NCBI RefSeq assembly: GCF_002245535.1
Contig: NZ_NKCN01000012.1
Span: forward strand, 97,898 to 161,897
Direction: 5' to 3'
From: Mycobacterium lehmannii
GTDB lineage: Bacteria > Actinomycetota > Actinomycetes > Mycobacteriales > Mycobacteriaceae
Length of the DNA stretch: 64,000 nt
Below the pieces are notes generated by a model that was not told the DNA's origin, searched no databases, and saw nothing but the letters and a program-made list of their open reading frames with translations. Every line of letters starts with the position of its first letter. Positions within the stretch are counted from its first letter, which is position 1. Both the position numbers and the translations under genes were made by a program. Shown in pieces: positions 27,199 to 37,028 of this stretch.

Positions 27199-27974
27199 GC
27201 GCCGTCGCGGTGGCGCGCAGCGCGCGTGCCGAGATCATTCGCACCGGCGGTCGCAGCCGGCTGTGGACGGTGGTGGCGCCCGCCGCGGTGATCGTCCCTG
27301 TGGTGATCACGTTCGGCATCGCGCTCGTCGCGGAGTCGTTCGCGCGGATCCCGGGCCAGATCTCGGTGCTGCAGGTGACGACCTCGAACGCGGCTTACTG
27401 GGTCATCACGATCACCGTCGCGCTGGTGGCCGTTGCGGGAGCCGACGGTCAGGCCGCTGAAAGCCGCTACGGCGCAGGCGAACACGTATGCCTGGCCATG
27501 CCACACGCCTGGCCGGTGTTGCTCGGCCGGTGGGTGTTCTACGGTGCTCTGGGCGCGCTCGTGGCCGGCGCGACCCTCGTCGTCGTGCTCGCGGGCCTGC
27601 CGGCCGTGGCGCCCATGGTCTATGGACCGGTGTCGCTGACCGACGATGTCGGGCTGCGACTGTTGTGGACGGTGCCGGTGCTGGCGCTGTTCGCGGCGGG
27701 GGCGGGTGTGGGAGTCGGGGCCCTCACCCGCTCGCCGCTCGCCGCGGTAGGCGGCATCCTGTTGTGGGCGTTTGTCGCCGAGACCGCGGCCGGTTATCTG
27801 CCGAGCGGAGCGACGCTCCAGCGTTTCATGCCACTGTTGAACGCGGTGTACGCCACCGGACAGGACACCGTGCTCACGCCGCCGTGGGGCCAGACCGGCG
27901 CACTGCTCTACGCATGCTCAGTTTTCACGGCGATCTTCGTGATCGCCGCCGTGGGAAGGACAATCCAAAAATGA
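27195..27974 (+). CDS. ABC-2-type transporter permease
   Basis: The 259-residue protein has six hydrophobic segments (about residues 27-49, 65-85, 105-130, 160-180, 190-210, 230-252) and a hydrophilic N-terminus starting VSAVAVARSARAEIIRTGG, typical of ABC-2 permeases that pair with the preceding ATPase. Start GTG 27195 overlaps the ATPase stop (GTGA). The transported molecule is unknown; the iron box upstream suggests a siderophore- or haem-linked or iron-stress role. Confidence 0.82.
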   Translation: MSAVAVARSARAEIIRTGGRSRLWTVVAPAAVIVPVVITFGIALVAESFARIPGQISVLQVTTSNAAYWVITITVALVAVAGADGQAAESRYGAGEHVCLAMPHAWPVLLGRWVFYGALGALVAGATLVVVLAGLPAVAPMVYGPVSLTDDVGLRLLWTVPVLALFAAGAGVGVGALTRSPLAAVGGILLWAFVAETAAGYLPSGATLQRFMPLLNAVYATGQDTVLTPPWGQTGALLYACSVFTAIFVIAAVGRTIQK

Positions 27975-28774
27975 CAGGCAAAGAATCACTTCCGCTCGCG
28001 CAACGGTCCGATGCCGACCTGCCGGGCCACTGGCTGCTGGCCCGCTTGGGCAAGCGAGTGCTGCGGCCTGGCGGGCTCGAGCTGACCAGCCGACTGCTCG
28101 CTGCCGCCAAGATCAACGGCGCCGACGTCGTCGAGCTCGGTCCGGGACTGGGCCGCACCGCCACCGACATCGTCGCCCAACAACCGCGCTCCTACGTCGG
28201 GGTCGACGACACCGCCGCCACCAGTGAGACGGTGCGCGCCGTTGTTGCTCCCGTCGACGGCAAGGTCGTGGTGGCCAACGCCGCCGAGACCGGATTGCCC
28301 TCCGGCAGCGCCGATGTGGTGATCGGCGAGGCGATGCTGACGATGCAGGGCGACCGCGACAAGCGCGCGATCGTCGCCGAGGCCTTCCGAGTACTGCGGC
28401 CGGGCGGCCGCTACGCGATCCACGAACTCGGCCTGCAGCCCGACGACCTCCCGCAGGACACCAAGGACGAGATCCGGCGCGACATGGCGCGCGCGATCAA
28501 GGTCAACGCGCGGCCGCTGACGACGTCGGAATGGGTGGCGCTGCTGACCGAGGCCGGATTCGAGGTCGTGACCGTCGACCACGCGAAGATGGCGCTGCTC
28601 AATCCAGCGCGGGTCCTGGCCGACGAGGGGCTCACCGGTGCGTTACGCATCGTCGGCAACTTGGTCGGCAGGCCTGCCGCGCGCAAGCGGGTCATCGGTA
28701 TGCGCAAGACGTTCCACCGCTATCGGCGCGCACTGACCGCGGTTGCGGTGGTCGGTGTCGTGCCGACGACGTGA
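27971..28774 (+). CDS. SAM-dependent methyltransferase
   Basis: The 267-residue class I methyltransferase has motif I VVELGPGLGRTATDI, motif II VGVDDTAA, VVANAAETGLPSGSADVVIGEAML and post-motif EAFRVLRPGGRYAIHELG. It starts in an ATGA overlap with the permease stop. The substrate could be a small cell-wall lipid, quinone or siderophore precursor; nothing in the sequence decides. Its C-terminal tail (HRYRRALTAVAVVGVVPTT) is weakly hydrophobic. Confidence 0.85.
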   Translation: MTGKESLPLAQRSDADLPGHWLLARLGKRVLRPGGLELTSRLLAAAKINGADVVELGPGLGRTATDIVAQQPRSYVGVDDTAATSETVRAVVAPVDGKVVVANAAETGLPSGSADVVIGEAMLTMQGDRDKRAIVAEAFRVLRPGGRYAIHELGLQPDDLPQDTKDEIRRDMARAIKVNARPLTTSEWVALLTEAGFEVVTVDHAKMALLNPARVLADEGLTGALRIVGNLVGRPAARKRVIGMRKTFHRYRRALTAVAVVGVVPTT

Positions 28775-28786
28775 CAGACTCGAACC

Positions 28787-29461
28787 ATGCCAGTGTCGCG
28801 CCACGACCTCGATGCGCAGCCGGAACGGGCGGCAGGCCAGCAGCGCCAGAAAGTGTTGAGCCTGCTGAAGAACGCCGCGGACCCGGTCGACGCCCAACAA
28901 GTCGCCGACGCGCTGCAGATCCACATCACCACGGCCCGCTTCCACCTGACGACGCTGGAGGAGCAGGGCTTCATCCGGCGGGGCAACACGGCCAAGGCCG
29001 GTCGAGCGGGGCGACCGCGGCTCACGTACGAACCGGCGCCCCGGTTCGACTACGCCGACATCGTCTCGCTGTTCGCCGCCCACCTGGGCGGAACGGCGCA
29101 GGAGCGCGAACAACGTGCCCACCGGATCGGTGCGGACCTGGCCCATCGGGTCCGGTTGGCCCGCAGGCGCCCCGAGGCCACAATCGCCGACATGGTGGTC
29201 GCCACCCTCAACGAACTGGGCTTTCAGGTTCGTTCGTTGCTGACCTCGTTCGGCGAAGTGACGGTGCAGATCTGCACGTGCCCGCTGGCCGAGGTGGCCG
29301 CGTCGGCGCCAGAAGTCGTACGCGGGATCCAGGAGGGTCTCATCCAAGAGGTGATCAACCTGAACGCCGACGCCGTCGGTGCCCGCTATCAGGCGTCGGT
29401 GACGCCCGACCCGCACGGTGGCTCGTGCGAAGTCAGTTTGATATTGCGCCCCGAACGGTGA
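28787..29461 (+). CDS. SufR/ArsR-like winged-helix regulator with Cys cluster
   Basis: The 224-residue protein has a winged helix at about 18-85 (VLSLLKNAADPVDAQQVADA, ARFHLTTLEEQGFIRRG) and a C-terminal ligand domain with Cys163, Cys165 (VQICTCPLAEVA) and Cys214. This matches the SufR-type Fe-S-sensing regulators (e.g. Rv1460) in layout, so an Fe-S cluster or metal is a reasonable ligand. It lies 12 bp after the methyltransferase and would fit an iron-status operon controller. Confidence 0.78.
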   Translation: MPVSRHDLDAQPERAAGQQRQKVLSLLKNAADPVDAQQVADALQIHITTARFHLTTLEEQGFIRRGNTAKAGRAGRPRLTYEPAPRFDYADIVSLFAAHLGGTAQEREQRAHRIGADLAHRVRLARRRPEATIADMVVATLNELGFQVRSLLTSFGEVTVQICTCPLAEVAASAPEVVRGIQEGLIQEVINLNADAVGARYQASVTPDPHGGSCEVSLILRPER

Positions 29462-29486
29462 ATGTCGGGGCGAGAAGGGAAGACGC

Positions 29487-29828
29487 ATGACCGCGACAAC
29501 CGCGCTGTCGTTACAACAGCTCGCCGACGAGCAACTCGCCGCCGCGAAGGCCGCTTCGTCGGGCCGTTCCGCGCAGACCGTGTACGGCGGCAGCGGGCGC
29601 ACGCTACGTCAAACCGTGTTGGCACTGACCGCCGACCATGGCCTGGACGACCACGAAAGCCCCGGGGAGGCAACGCTGTTGGTGTTGCGAGGCCGGGTGC
29701 AGCTGCGGTCGGTGAGCTCCTCGGTGGAGGGCAGCGCAGGAGACTACCTCCCGATACCGCACGAACGTCACAGCCTTGCCGCTCTCGAGGATTCGGCGGT
29801 GTTGTTGACGGTCGTCGCCAAGAAGTGA
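29487..29828 (+). CDS. cupin-fold protein
   Basis: The 113-residue protein has the cupin double motif in weak form: HGLDDHESPGEATLLVLRGRVQL (motif 1) and GDYLPIPHERHSLAALEDSAVLL (motif 2), with His residues that could bind a metal. Such small cupins beside Fe-S or redox regulators often bind small ligands or act as dioxygenases. It is the last gene of the 26031-29828 operon and 15 bp from the convergent reductase gene. Confidence 0.75.
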   Translation: MTATTALSLQQLADEQLAAAKAASSGRSAQTVYGGSGRTLRQTVLALTADHGLDDHESPGEATLLVLRGRVQLRSVSSSVEGSAGDYLPIPHERHSLAALEDSAVLLTVVAKK

Positions 29829-29843
29829 GCCAAGCCTACGGTC

Positions 29844-31025
29844 TCACTTGATGGTGTGCTGCGGGCCTTGGGCCTTCTTGTAGAGAGCCTTGAGCATCCG
29901 GTCGCGGAACATCGCGTTGTCGATGAGCTTCACCCCGGCGTTGGCCAGCTTGGGTTGTCCGATCAACTTGTGCATGTAGCGGCCGCGGCGATACTCGCGG
30001 CCCCACGCGGCCTCCATGCGCTGCGCGTAGTTCGTGAAGTCGTCCGGCCCGCCGTTCTGCAGGGCCGCGATCGCGCATTCGCCTGCGGCCAAGCCGGATT
30101 CGAGCGCTTTGGAGATGCCCGCGCCTGAGGCCGGTTTGCCCGCACCCAGCGAGTCGCCGGTGAACAGGACGCCCGGGCGCCACGGCGGCCACGCGGTGAA
30201 CCCCATGGGCAGTCGCCACGCCCGCACGCTCTTGTTCTTCTTGAGTTCCTCGATCGGCGGCAGGTCCCAGTCACGCGGCAGGGTGCGGAGAAAATCGCCG
30301 AGGAACTGCGTGGCGTTGATCGACTGCCAGTTCTTGTAGCTGTTGACGTAGCCCAGCCCGATGTTGAAGATGCCGTTGCCCATCGGGAACACCCAGCCGT
30401 ACCCGGGCAGCTGATCGCCCTCAAAGACGAGCTTGAGATAGATGTCGAGGCTGTCGGAGTCGGGCCGGTTGGCGTGCATCTCGGAGCGGATCGCGATCGC
30501 CGAGTAGCCGTTGTATTCGGAGTCGATCTTGAGGGCTCGCTTGATCGGGGAGTAGGCGCCGTCGGCGGCGATCACCGCGTCGCCGTAGACCTTTTCGCCG
30601 CTCTTGAGCGTCACTCCCACGACGCGACCCTTCTCGAGGATCGGCCCGGAAACCTCCGCGCCCTGGCGCACCTCGGCACCCGCGGACTCGGCGTGCTTGA
30701 GCAGCGTGGTGTCGAGGCGCTCGCGACTGACGGTGTGGCCGTGGTCGGGCATACCGGGCCGCTTCGGGAACGACAGTTCCCACTCGCTCGGACTGAAGAC
30801 CGTCACGCGATTCACCCGGTGATAGGTGGCCACCTCGTCGGCCAGTCCCATCTTCTGCAGATAACTCACCGCGCGGGCGGTTAGCCCGTCGCCGCAGGGC
30901 TTGGCCCGCGGGAACTCGGCCTTGTCCAGAACCACGACCCTCGCGCCGGTCTGAGCGGCCTGCCACGCGGCTGCCGAGCCGGAGGGCCCGCCACCTGCGA
31001 TGACCAGGTCGTATTGCTGCGTCAT
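29844..31025 (-). CDS. geranylgeranyl reductase family FAD-dependent oxidoreductase
   Basis: The 393-residue flavoprotein has the FAD-binding GxGxxG-type VIAGGGPSGSAAAWQAA, the family motif DKAEFPRAKPCGDGLTARA and FTGDSLGAGKPASGAGISKAL near the FAD pyrophosphate. These are the hallmarks of the geranylgeranyl reductase family, to which MenJ (saturation of menaquinone side chains) also belongs. The likely role is reduction of an isoprenoid double bond. It is divergent from the TetR gene at 31176. Confidence 0.87.
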   Translation of the reverse strand: MTQQYDLVIAGGGPSGSAAAWQAAQTGARVVVLDKAEFPRAKPCGDGLTARAVSYLQKMGLADEVATYHRVNRVTVFSPSEWELSFPKRPGMPDHGHTVSRERLDTTLLKHAESAGAEVRQGAEVSGPILEKGRVVGVTLKSGEKVYGDAVIAADGAYSPIKRALKIDSEYNGYSAIAIRSEMHANRPDSDSLDIYLKLVFEGDQLPGYGWVFPMGNGIFNIGLGYVNSYKNWQSINATQFLGDFLRTLPRDWDLPPIEELKKNKSVRAWRLPMGFTAWPPWRPGVLFTGDSLGAGKPASGAGISKALESGLAAGECAIAALQNGGPDDFTNYAQRMEAAWGREYRRGRYMHKLIGQPKLANAGVKLIDNAMFRDRMLKALYKKAQGPQHTIK

Positions 31026-31175
31026 GAAACTCGTCTCGTCGATCGGCTGTCGCAGCGATATTACCCGCGCTGCGTCTGCCTCTCTTGTCGGACGGAGTTG
31101 CCCAGAGGTGGCGCCCGGAAACGCATGCGACGTGGTCTGAGCTGGTCAGCAGTGCTTGAGCGGTAGAGTGACCGG

Positions 31176-31916
31176 GTGCGACGAGCGGGCAGGCCACGGT
31201 CGAGTGGCGAGCCGGGTGTCAAGGTGGACGCCCGCAGCGAGCGCTGGCGCGAGCACCGCAAAAAGGTGCGCGCCGAGATCGTCGACGCCGCCTTCCGCGC
31301 CATCGACCGGCTGGGTCCCAACGTCAGCGTGCGCGAGATCGCCGAAGAGGCCGGCACCGCCAAACCCAAGATCTACCGCCACTTCACCGACAAGTCCGAC
31401 ATGTTCGGCGAGATCGGCCAGCGCATGCGAGACATGTTGTGGGCGGCGATCATCCCGTCGATCGATGTGGAGCATGACTCCGCGCGCCAGATCGTCGGGC
31501 GTGGCGTCGGGCATTACGTCGAGCTGGTCGAGCAGCATCCCAACGTGGTGCGGTTCCTGTTGCAGGGTCGGTTCGCCGACAAGTCAGCAGCCGCGATGAC
31601 GACCGTCAACCGGGGCAGCGAGATCACGCTCGCCGTCGCCGACATGATCAGCGAGGAACTCAAGGATCTGGCGCCGGATCCGGCAGCCTTCGAGCTCGCG
31701 GCGTATGCGATCTTCGGTACCGCGGCATCGGCGACGGACTGGTGGCTGGGCGACGATGACGACGGCACCCGCCGCATGCCCGCCGATCAGTTCGTCGCGC
31801 ACATGACCACGATCATGGTGGGCGCGATCAACGGCACCGCCGAGCTGCTCGGCATCCAGATTGACCCTGACCAGCCGATTAACACCGCCGTTCGCAAGCA
31901 GCAGCCCGTCGCCTGA
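31176..31916 (+). CDS. TetR-family regulator (Rv3050c-like)
   Basis: The 246-residue protein has the TetR helix-turn-helix at residues 32-78 (IVDAAFRAIDRLGPNVSVRE and EEAGTAKPKIYRHFTDK). Length and neighbours (monooxygenase, nrdF2) fit M. tuberculosis Rv3050c. A TAGAGT -10 box (31164-31169) lies six bases before the GTG at 31176, so the mRNA may be leaderless. It precedes the flavin monooxygenase by 117 bp and probably controls it. Confidence 0.9.
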   Translation: MRRAGRPRSSGEPGVKVDARSERWREHRKKVRAEIVDAAFRAIDRLGPNVSVREIAEEAGTAKPKIYRHFTDKSDMFGEIGQRMRDMLWAAIIPSIDVEHDSARQIVGRGVGHYVELVEQHPNVVRFLLQGRFADKSAAAMTTVNRGSEITLAVADMISEELKDLAPDPAAFELAAYAIFGTAASATDWWLGDDDDGTRRMPADQFVAHMTTIMVGAINGTAELLGIQIDPDQPINTAVRKQQPVA

Positions 31917-32033
31917 CTCCGGCGTTGACACCACTTCGCGCGGACCGGAGACTGGAAAGTACCCAGTACCGGCGTTCCCAGGATGTGCCCACCACGGAGG
32001 GTGCACGCGTCAACTGAGGTAATAGGGGAGACC

Positions 32034-33560
32034 ATGACCGTTGCCGAGCAGACGGCCGAGGACACCACTGCCCAACAACCGGTGCACACCCGGGCACTGA
32101 TCATCGGCACCGGCTTCTCCGGTCTCGGAATGGCCATTGCGCTGCAACGTCAGAACGTCGACTTCCTGATGCTGGAGAAGGCCGACGAGATCGGCGGCAC
32201 CTGGCGCGACAACACCTACCCCGGGTGCGCCTGCGACATCCCGTCGCACATGTACTCGTTCTCGTTCGAGCCCAAGGCCGACTGGCGTCACATGTGGTCG
32301 TTTCAGCCGGAGATCTTCGACTACCTCAAGGGCGTGACCGACAAATACGGGCTGCGTCGCTACATCCGGTTCGGCGCCCACGTCGACCGTGCCCATTGGG
32401 ACGACAACGAACTGCGCTGGCACGTGTTCACCAAGGACGGCCGCGAGTTCGTCGCGCAGTTCGTCGTCTCCGGTGCGGGCGGCCTGCACATCCCGTTCGT
32501 CCCCGAATTCCCCGGGCTCGACGAATTCGCCGGCGCCACTTTTCATTCCGCCGAGTGGGACCATGATGTCGATCTGAACGGCAAACGGGTCGCGGTGATC
32601 GGCACCGGTGCGAGTGCGATTCAGATCGTGCCGGAGATCGTCAAGGACGTCGGCGCGCTGCACCTGTATCAGCGCACGCCCGCATGGGTGATGCCGCGGC
32701 CCAACAACCCGATTCCGCGATGGGCGCGCGACCTGTTCACCAACGTGCCCGGCACCCGGCAACTGATGCGGGCGGCCATCTACTGGATCCACGAGGGCGT
32801 CGGTTTCGCGATGACCCGCGAGCCGCGGCTGCTGAAAATCGGTGAGCTGCTGGGTAAGTGGAACATCAACAAGTCGATCAAGGACCGCGAGCTGCGCCGC
32901 AAGCTGACTCCGACCTACCGGGCCGGTTGTAAGCGAATCCTGAACTCCGACACCTATTATCGCGGCATCGCCGACCCGAAGGCCGATGTCGTCACCGACG
33001 CCATCGCGCGGTTCACGCCGACGGGCATCGTCACCGCCGACGGCGTCGAAAGGGCAACCGACGTCGTCGTGTTCGCCACCGGATTCCACGTCACCGACTC
33101 CTATACGTACGTCCACATCAAGGGTCCGCGTGGCGAGGACTTGGTGGACCGCTGGAACCGCGAGGGCATCGCGGCGCTGCGCGGCATCACGGTCGCCGAC
33201 ATGCCGAACCTGTTCTTCCTGCTCGGGCCCAACACCGCGCTGGGGCACAACTCGGTGGTGTTCATGATCGAGTCGCAGATCCGCTACGCCGCGCAGGCGA
33301 TCGCGGCCGTCGACCGGGCCGGCGCGCAGGCGTTGACGCCGACCCGCGAGGCGCAGGACAGCTACAACGAGCAGCTGCAGGACGAACTGTCCGGGACCGT
33401 GTGGAGCACCGGCGGCTGTCAGAGCTGGTATCTCGACGAGCACGGCGTGAACCGGACGCTGTGGAGCGGCATGACATGGCAGTACTGGTTGGCCACCCGC
33501 AAGTTCGACAAATCGGAGTATCGGTTCTTCGGCGGGCAGCGCGCGTCGCTGGCTGCCTAG
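32034..33560 (+). CDS. flavin-containing (Baeyer-Villiger type) monooxygenase, Rv3049c-like
   Basis: The 508-residue enzyme has the FAD loop LIIGTGFSGLGMAIAL, the BVMO fingerprint region FHSAEWDHDVDLNGKRVAV with NADPH loop VIGTGASAIQIVPEI, and the later FATGFHVTD motif. Type I Baeyer-Villiger enzymes insert oxygen next to ketones, in mycobacteria often on steroids or drugs such as thioamides. AGGGGAG precedes ATG 32034. Order TetR-monooxygenase-nrdF2 matches the M. tuberculosis locus. Confidence 0.92.
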   Translation: MTVAEQTAEDTTAQQPVHTRALIIGTGFSGLGMAIALQRQNVDFLMLEKADEIGGTWRDNTYPGCACDIPSHMYSFSFEPKADWRHMWSFQPEIFDYLKGVTDKYGLRRYIRFGAHVDRAHWDDNELRWHVFTKDGREFVAQFVVSGAGGLHIPFVPEFPGLDEFAGATFHSAEWDHDVDLNGKRVAVIGTGASAIQIVPEIVKDVGALHLYQRTPAWVMPRPNNPIPRWARDLFTNVPGTRQLMRAAIYWIHEGVGFAMTREPRLLKIGELLGKWNINKSIKDRELRRKLTPTYRAGCKRILNSDTYYRGIADPKADVVTDAIARFTPTGIVTADGVERATDVVVFATGFHVTDSYTYVHIKGPRGEDLVDRWNREGIAALRGITVADMPNLFFLLGPNTALGHNSVVFMIESQIRYAAQAIAAVDRAGAQALTPTREAQDSYNEQLQDELSGTVWSTGGCQSWYLDEHGVNRTLWSGMTWQYWLATRKFDKSEYRFFGGQRASLAA

Positions 33561-33658
33561 TGTGCGCCGAGATCGCGATTTCGGCCGAAACAGCGCGCAG
33601 AGTCGATCAGAATGCCCACGGGCGGCAGCGGTAACTCGTCGGCGGGAACGACACGCCA

Positions 33659-33706
33659 ACACACGATGTTGTGTTAGCCGTGGATGTCGTCCCCCAGGGG
33701 TAGTGT
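33659..33706 (+). promoter_or_regulatory. pair of NrdR boxes upstream of nrdF2
   Basis: Box 1 (33659-33674) is ACACACGATGTTGTGT, 13 of 16 consensus positions, within a longer dyad AACACA..TGTGTT (33658-33675). Box 2 (33691-33706) keeps the right half TAGTGT exactly but its left half is degenerate. Their starts are 32 bp apart, about three helical turns, the usual NrdR arrangement. Confidence 0.72.
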
Positions 33707-33753
33707 CGATGTCGGGCGACAGAACCGCGTCAAGCGGACCAAAGACCAGGTGA

Positions 33754-34740
<987 letters not shown>

Positions 34741-34979
34741 ACCCGCAGTTCAGTGGTCCTGCTCCTACTGGCCATGTCGGACTGATGGGATAGCTGACCG
34801 GCGAGGTTCGAACATGGCGCGGGAACTTGCCAAACCGGGTCGATCACCTGCTCCGGCAGGGACGGTCAGGTTTCGAGCGCAGTGCTTTGGCCGTGCACCT
34901 AGGCGAAGTGATAGATCCTCCAACACCTGTACTGGTCGCCACGCTCCGCCGCGCGGGCCGACCCTCAGTCGAAGAGACG

Positions 34980-35704
34980 TCAAGTACCCCGTGCCATCAG
35001 GGAGTGCGGAAAATAGTGGTCGACATCGGCGGAGTGTTCGAGGCCGAGAAGAGGGGTCACCGGCGCGCCACAATAAAAGCATGCCCCGGCTTTGTACCCG
35101 CTCAGGCCCGGTCGCACCCAGGTGATGGAGCGGCGCATGCCGCGCACGATCATCTCGGACGGCCGGTCGTAGACTACCGCAGGGTTGAGCCGGTCAATCG
35201 CTTCTCGTGCCAGGTGCTTTCGACCAGCCGCCAGCGCGACTCAGCCTCGGCCTCCAGCGGCTGCTTCGCGTCTGCATTGGAGGCTATGGCGAGCAACTCG
35301 TCGGTGAAGCGGATGCCGCGCAGCGACTGCTTGCGCTCGTCGTGGAAGAACCGGGTCTCAACATCGCCGGTGCCGACCACGTGGAAGGCATCGATGAAGT
35401 TCTCGAAGCCGAGCAGCGCAGTGGTGGTCACCAGTTCCACGGGAGTGATGATGCCCGCGTTGAAATGACGGCACGCATCGAGGAACCGGCTCGTGGCAGA
35501 TGTCGACTGTGTGTCCACCCGCAGGATGTGGGCGCACAACTCACGACTGAACGGGACCGCCAATTCCTCCAGCGAAGCTGACGTCGCGCCCGACTCGGCC
35601 AATGACAGGATGGACTTCGCGAGGGCGAACTTGAAGGAGGCCACATTGCGGCCTCGGAGGACAACACTGCGGAAGTCCTCTGACGCAGGGCTCGCGGTTT
35701 GCAT
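34980..35704 (-). pseudogene. HNH endonuclease, frameshifted and truncated
   Basis: The first 176 codons (35704-35174, starting MQTASPASEDF) give an intact helical N-terminal domain and then stop in LTGSTLR. In another frame, from about 35210 onward, the protein clearly continues: AREAIDRLNPAVVYDRPSE, MIVRGMRRSITWV, then the HNH zinc/metal motif YKAGACFYCGAPV..ADVDHYFPHSLMA, ending at a stop at 34980. So one frameshift around 35195-35210 and a premature end remove the function; the last Asn/His and CxxC part of the HNH fold is missing. Confidence 0.7.
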
Positions 35705-35926
35705 GGGAGGACCGTACTAAGTCCCCCGGACCATCGGACACCTATTCGCAGGCGATCCGGACGGCACCACAGTCGGCTGCGTTTGACGAGCGAGTTTCGG
35801 AGCCAGCAAACAAGTTATAGGGAAACCCCTGATTCCAAATTTCTAGGAACGCCCTACCGTTCTGATCAAGGCGGAACCAGACGGGGCTGGTGCGCCACAG
35901 CATCAGTAGCAAATTCAGGAGTCATA

Positions 35927-36208
35927 ATGCTTCGCAAGACGCTGATAGCGGCTGCCGTGACCGCTGCTGCGCTCGGGGGTTTCGCAACCGCCACGGTAAC
36001 TGACCCCGGTACCGCATCAGTCTCGTTCATCGCCAGCTGTGCCAGCGACGAGTACGAGAACTCGCAGGGTGATTGCATCCTTCGGCCCACGGACTCCTCA
36101 CAGCCCCCGGAGAGTGCGACGTTCGTGTGCGCCGATGGGACCTACTCATCCAGTGTCACTTCCAGAGGCGCTTGCTCACGTCATGGAGGCATCGACCATG
36201 CGCTCTGA
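35927..36208 (+). CDS. secreted DUF3761-like protein
   Basis: The 93-residue protein has a signal peptide (MLRKTLIAAAVTAAALGGFA) and a mature Cys-containing domain with YENSQGDCI and ATFVCADGTYSSSVTSRGAC then SRHGGI. The CxDGTYSxSxxxxGxCSxHGG pattern is that of DUF3761, a small secreted domain common in actinobacteria and their phages. CAGGAG precedes the ATG. It overlaps the next secreted-protein gene by 11 bp. Function unknown. Confidence 0.75.
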   Translation: MLRKTLIAAAVTAAALGGFATATVTDPGTASVSFIASCASDEYENSQGDCILRPTDSSQPPESATFVCADGTYSSSVTSRGACSRHGGIDHAL

Positions 36209-36614
36209 CCGGTCCGTTGAGGCAAGTGGCGGCCCAGAACGGGGGTCGTCGGGCATAGAATCGGCGGCTCGGACATTGCGGAGGAACCGCTGTCTTGCGC
36301 TGGGGGTGACGCTGACGGCAGCGTCCCTTTGGCTCGCACCGGTAGGGCTAACAGCACCACCTGCTCAGGTACCGGTTGCGCCAGTACTCGGCGAAGCATG
36401 CAACGACCAGAACAAGCTTGCATACGACCCGGAACTCGGCCAGATCATCTGCACTCAAATGGGTTGGGTTCGCTCCGTCGAGCCGACTGGCATCCGCAAC
36501 ATGGGTGAACCGTGCGCCGCCTCAGAGATGACCAACATGATGGCCAGCTCACCGGACGGTCACCTGATCTGGTGTCCCTCCCACGAGGGTGTATGGGTTC
36601 TCTACCGGCCCTGA
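36198..36614 (+). CDS. secreted cysteine-containing hypothetical protein
   Basis: The 138-residue protein begins with a long signal/anchor region (RNRCLALGVTLTAASLWLAP) and has a mature domain with four conserved-looking cysteines in LGEACNDQNKLAYDPE, GQIICTQMGWV, MGEPCAASE and HLIWCPSHEGVW. The repeated GxxC..W layout suggests two similar disulfide loops of about 40 residues. ATG 36198 has GGAGG eight bases upstream; ATG 36183 is less likely. I do not recognise the family. Confidence 0.65.
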   Translation: MRSDRSVEASGGPERGSSGIESAARTLRRNRCLALGVTLTAASLWLAPVGLTAPPAQVPVAPVLGEACNDQNKLAYDPELGQIICTQMGWVRSVEPTGIRNMGEPCAASEMTNMMASSPDGHLIWCPSHEGVWVLYRP

Positions 36615-36634
36615 AAGACGCATTTAGGAACGAC

Positions 36635-37009
36635 ATGAACTCCACACAGATCACCCGAGTGGTGCTCCTAGGTCTAGCGGCGGGATCGCTCGCGTTTGGC
36701 CTCGCTCCGAGGGCATCTGCCGACTACGACACGATGGCTTACGGCGATGCCCTAAGGGCCGCTGGTTTAATCGACCGCGACGGGCACCCATGTAACGGCC
36801 CACACGATCGCGGCACTGGCGAGGACTGCCGGTACCAGTTCGACGACGTTGTAGAGGCTGTTTGGACCGGAACGTGGGTCTGTCGAGAAGTCGAACAAGG
36901 ACGGTCTCGCGCAACCATCGAATACAACCTCAGTCACGGTGACGGACTCCGTGTATCTCACGTCGACGCTCCGACCGTTTACGACGCCGCAACTATGCAC
37001 CTGTGCTGA
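36635..37009 (+). CDS. secreted DUF732-like protein
   Basis: The 124-residue protein has a signal peptide ending near PRASA and a mature domain DYDTMAYGDALRAAGLIDRDG, then TGTWVCREVEQGRSRATIEY and a final helix with a terminal Cys. This matches DUF732, a small helical mycobacterial domain with two cysteines. The same domain type appears at the end of the kinase at 37884 and in the gene at 47394. It is 20 bp after the preceding gene, in a run of co-directional secreted proteins. Confidence 0.7.
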   Translation: MNSTQITRVVLLGLAAGSLAFGLAPRASADYDTMAYGDALRAAGLIDRDGHPCNGPHDRGTGEDCRYQFDDVVEAVWTGTWVCREVEQGRSRATIEYNLSHGDGLRVSHVDAPTVYDAATMHLC

Positions 37010-37028
37010 ACCACGAAGATGTAGCGCT

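Noticed and set aside
34802..34815. tRNA-like GGTTCGAA just after nrdF2
   Set aside because: The T-arm stem does not pair and no acceptor or anticodon arm can be built; the integration site is the nrdF2 end, not a tRNA.
36939..37028. Upstream start for the island lipoprotein
   Set aside because: It would bury the signal peptide and lipobox and overlaps the DUF732-like gene.
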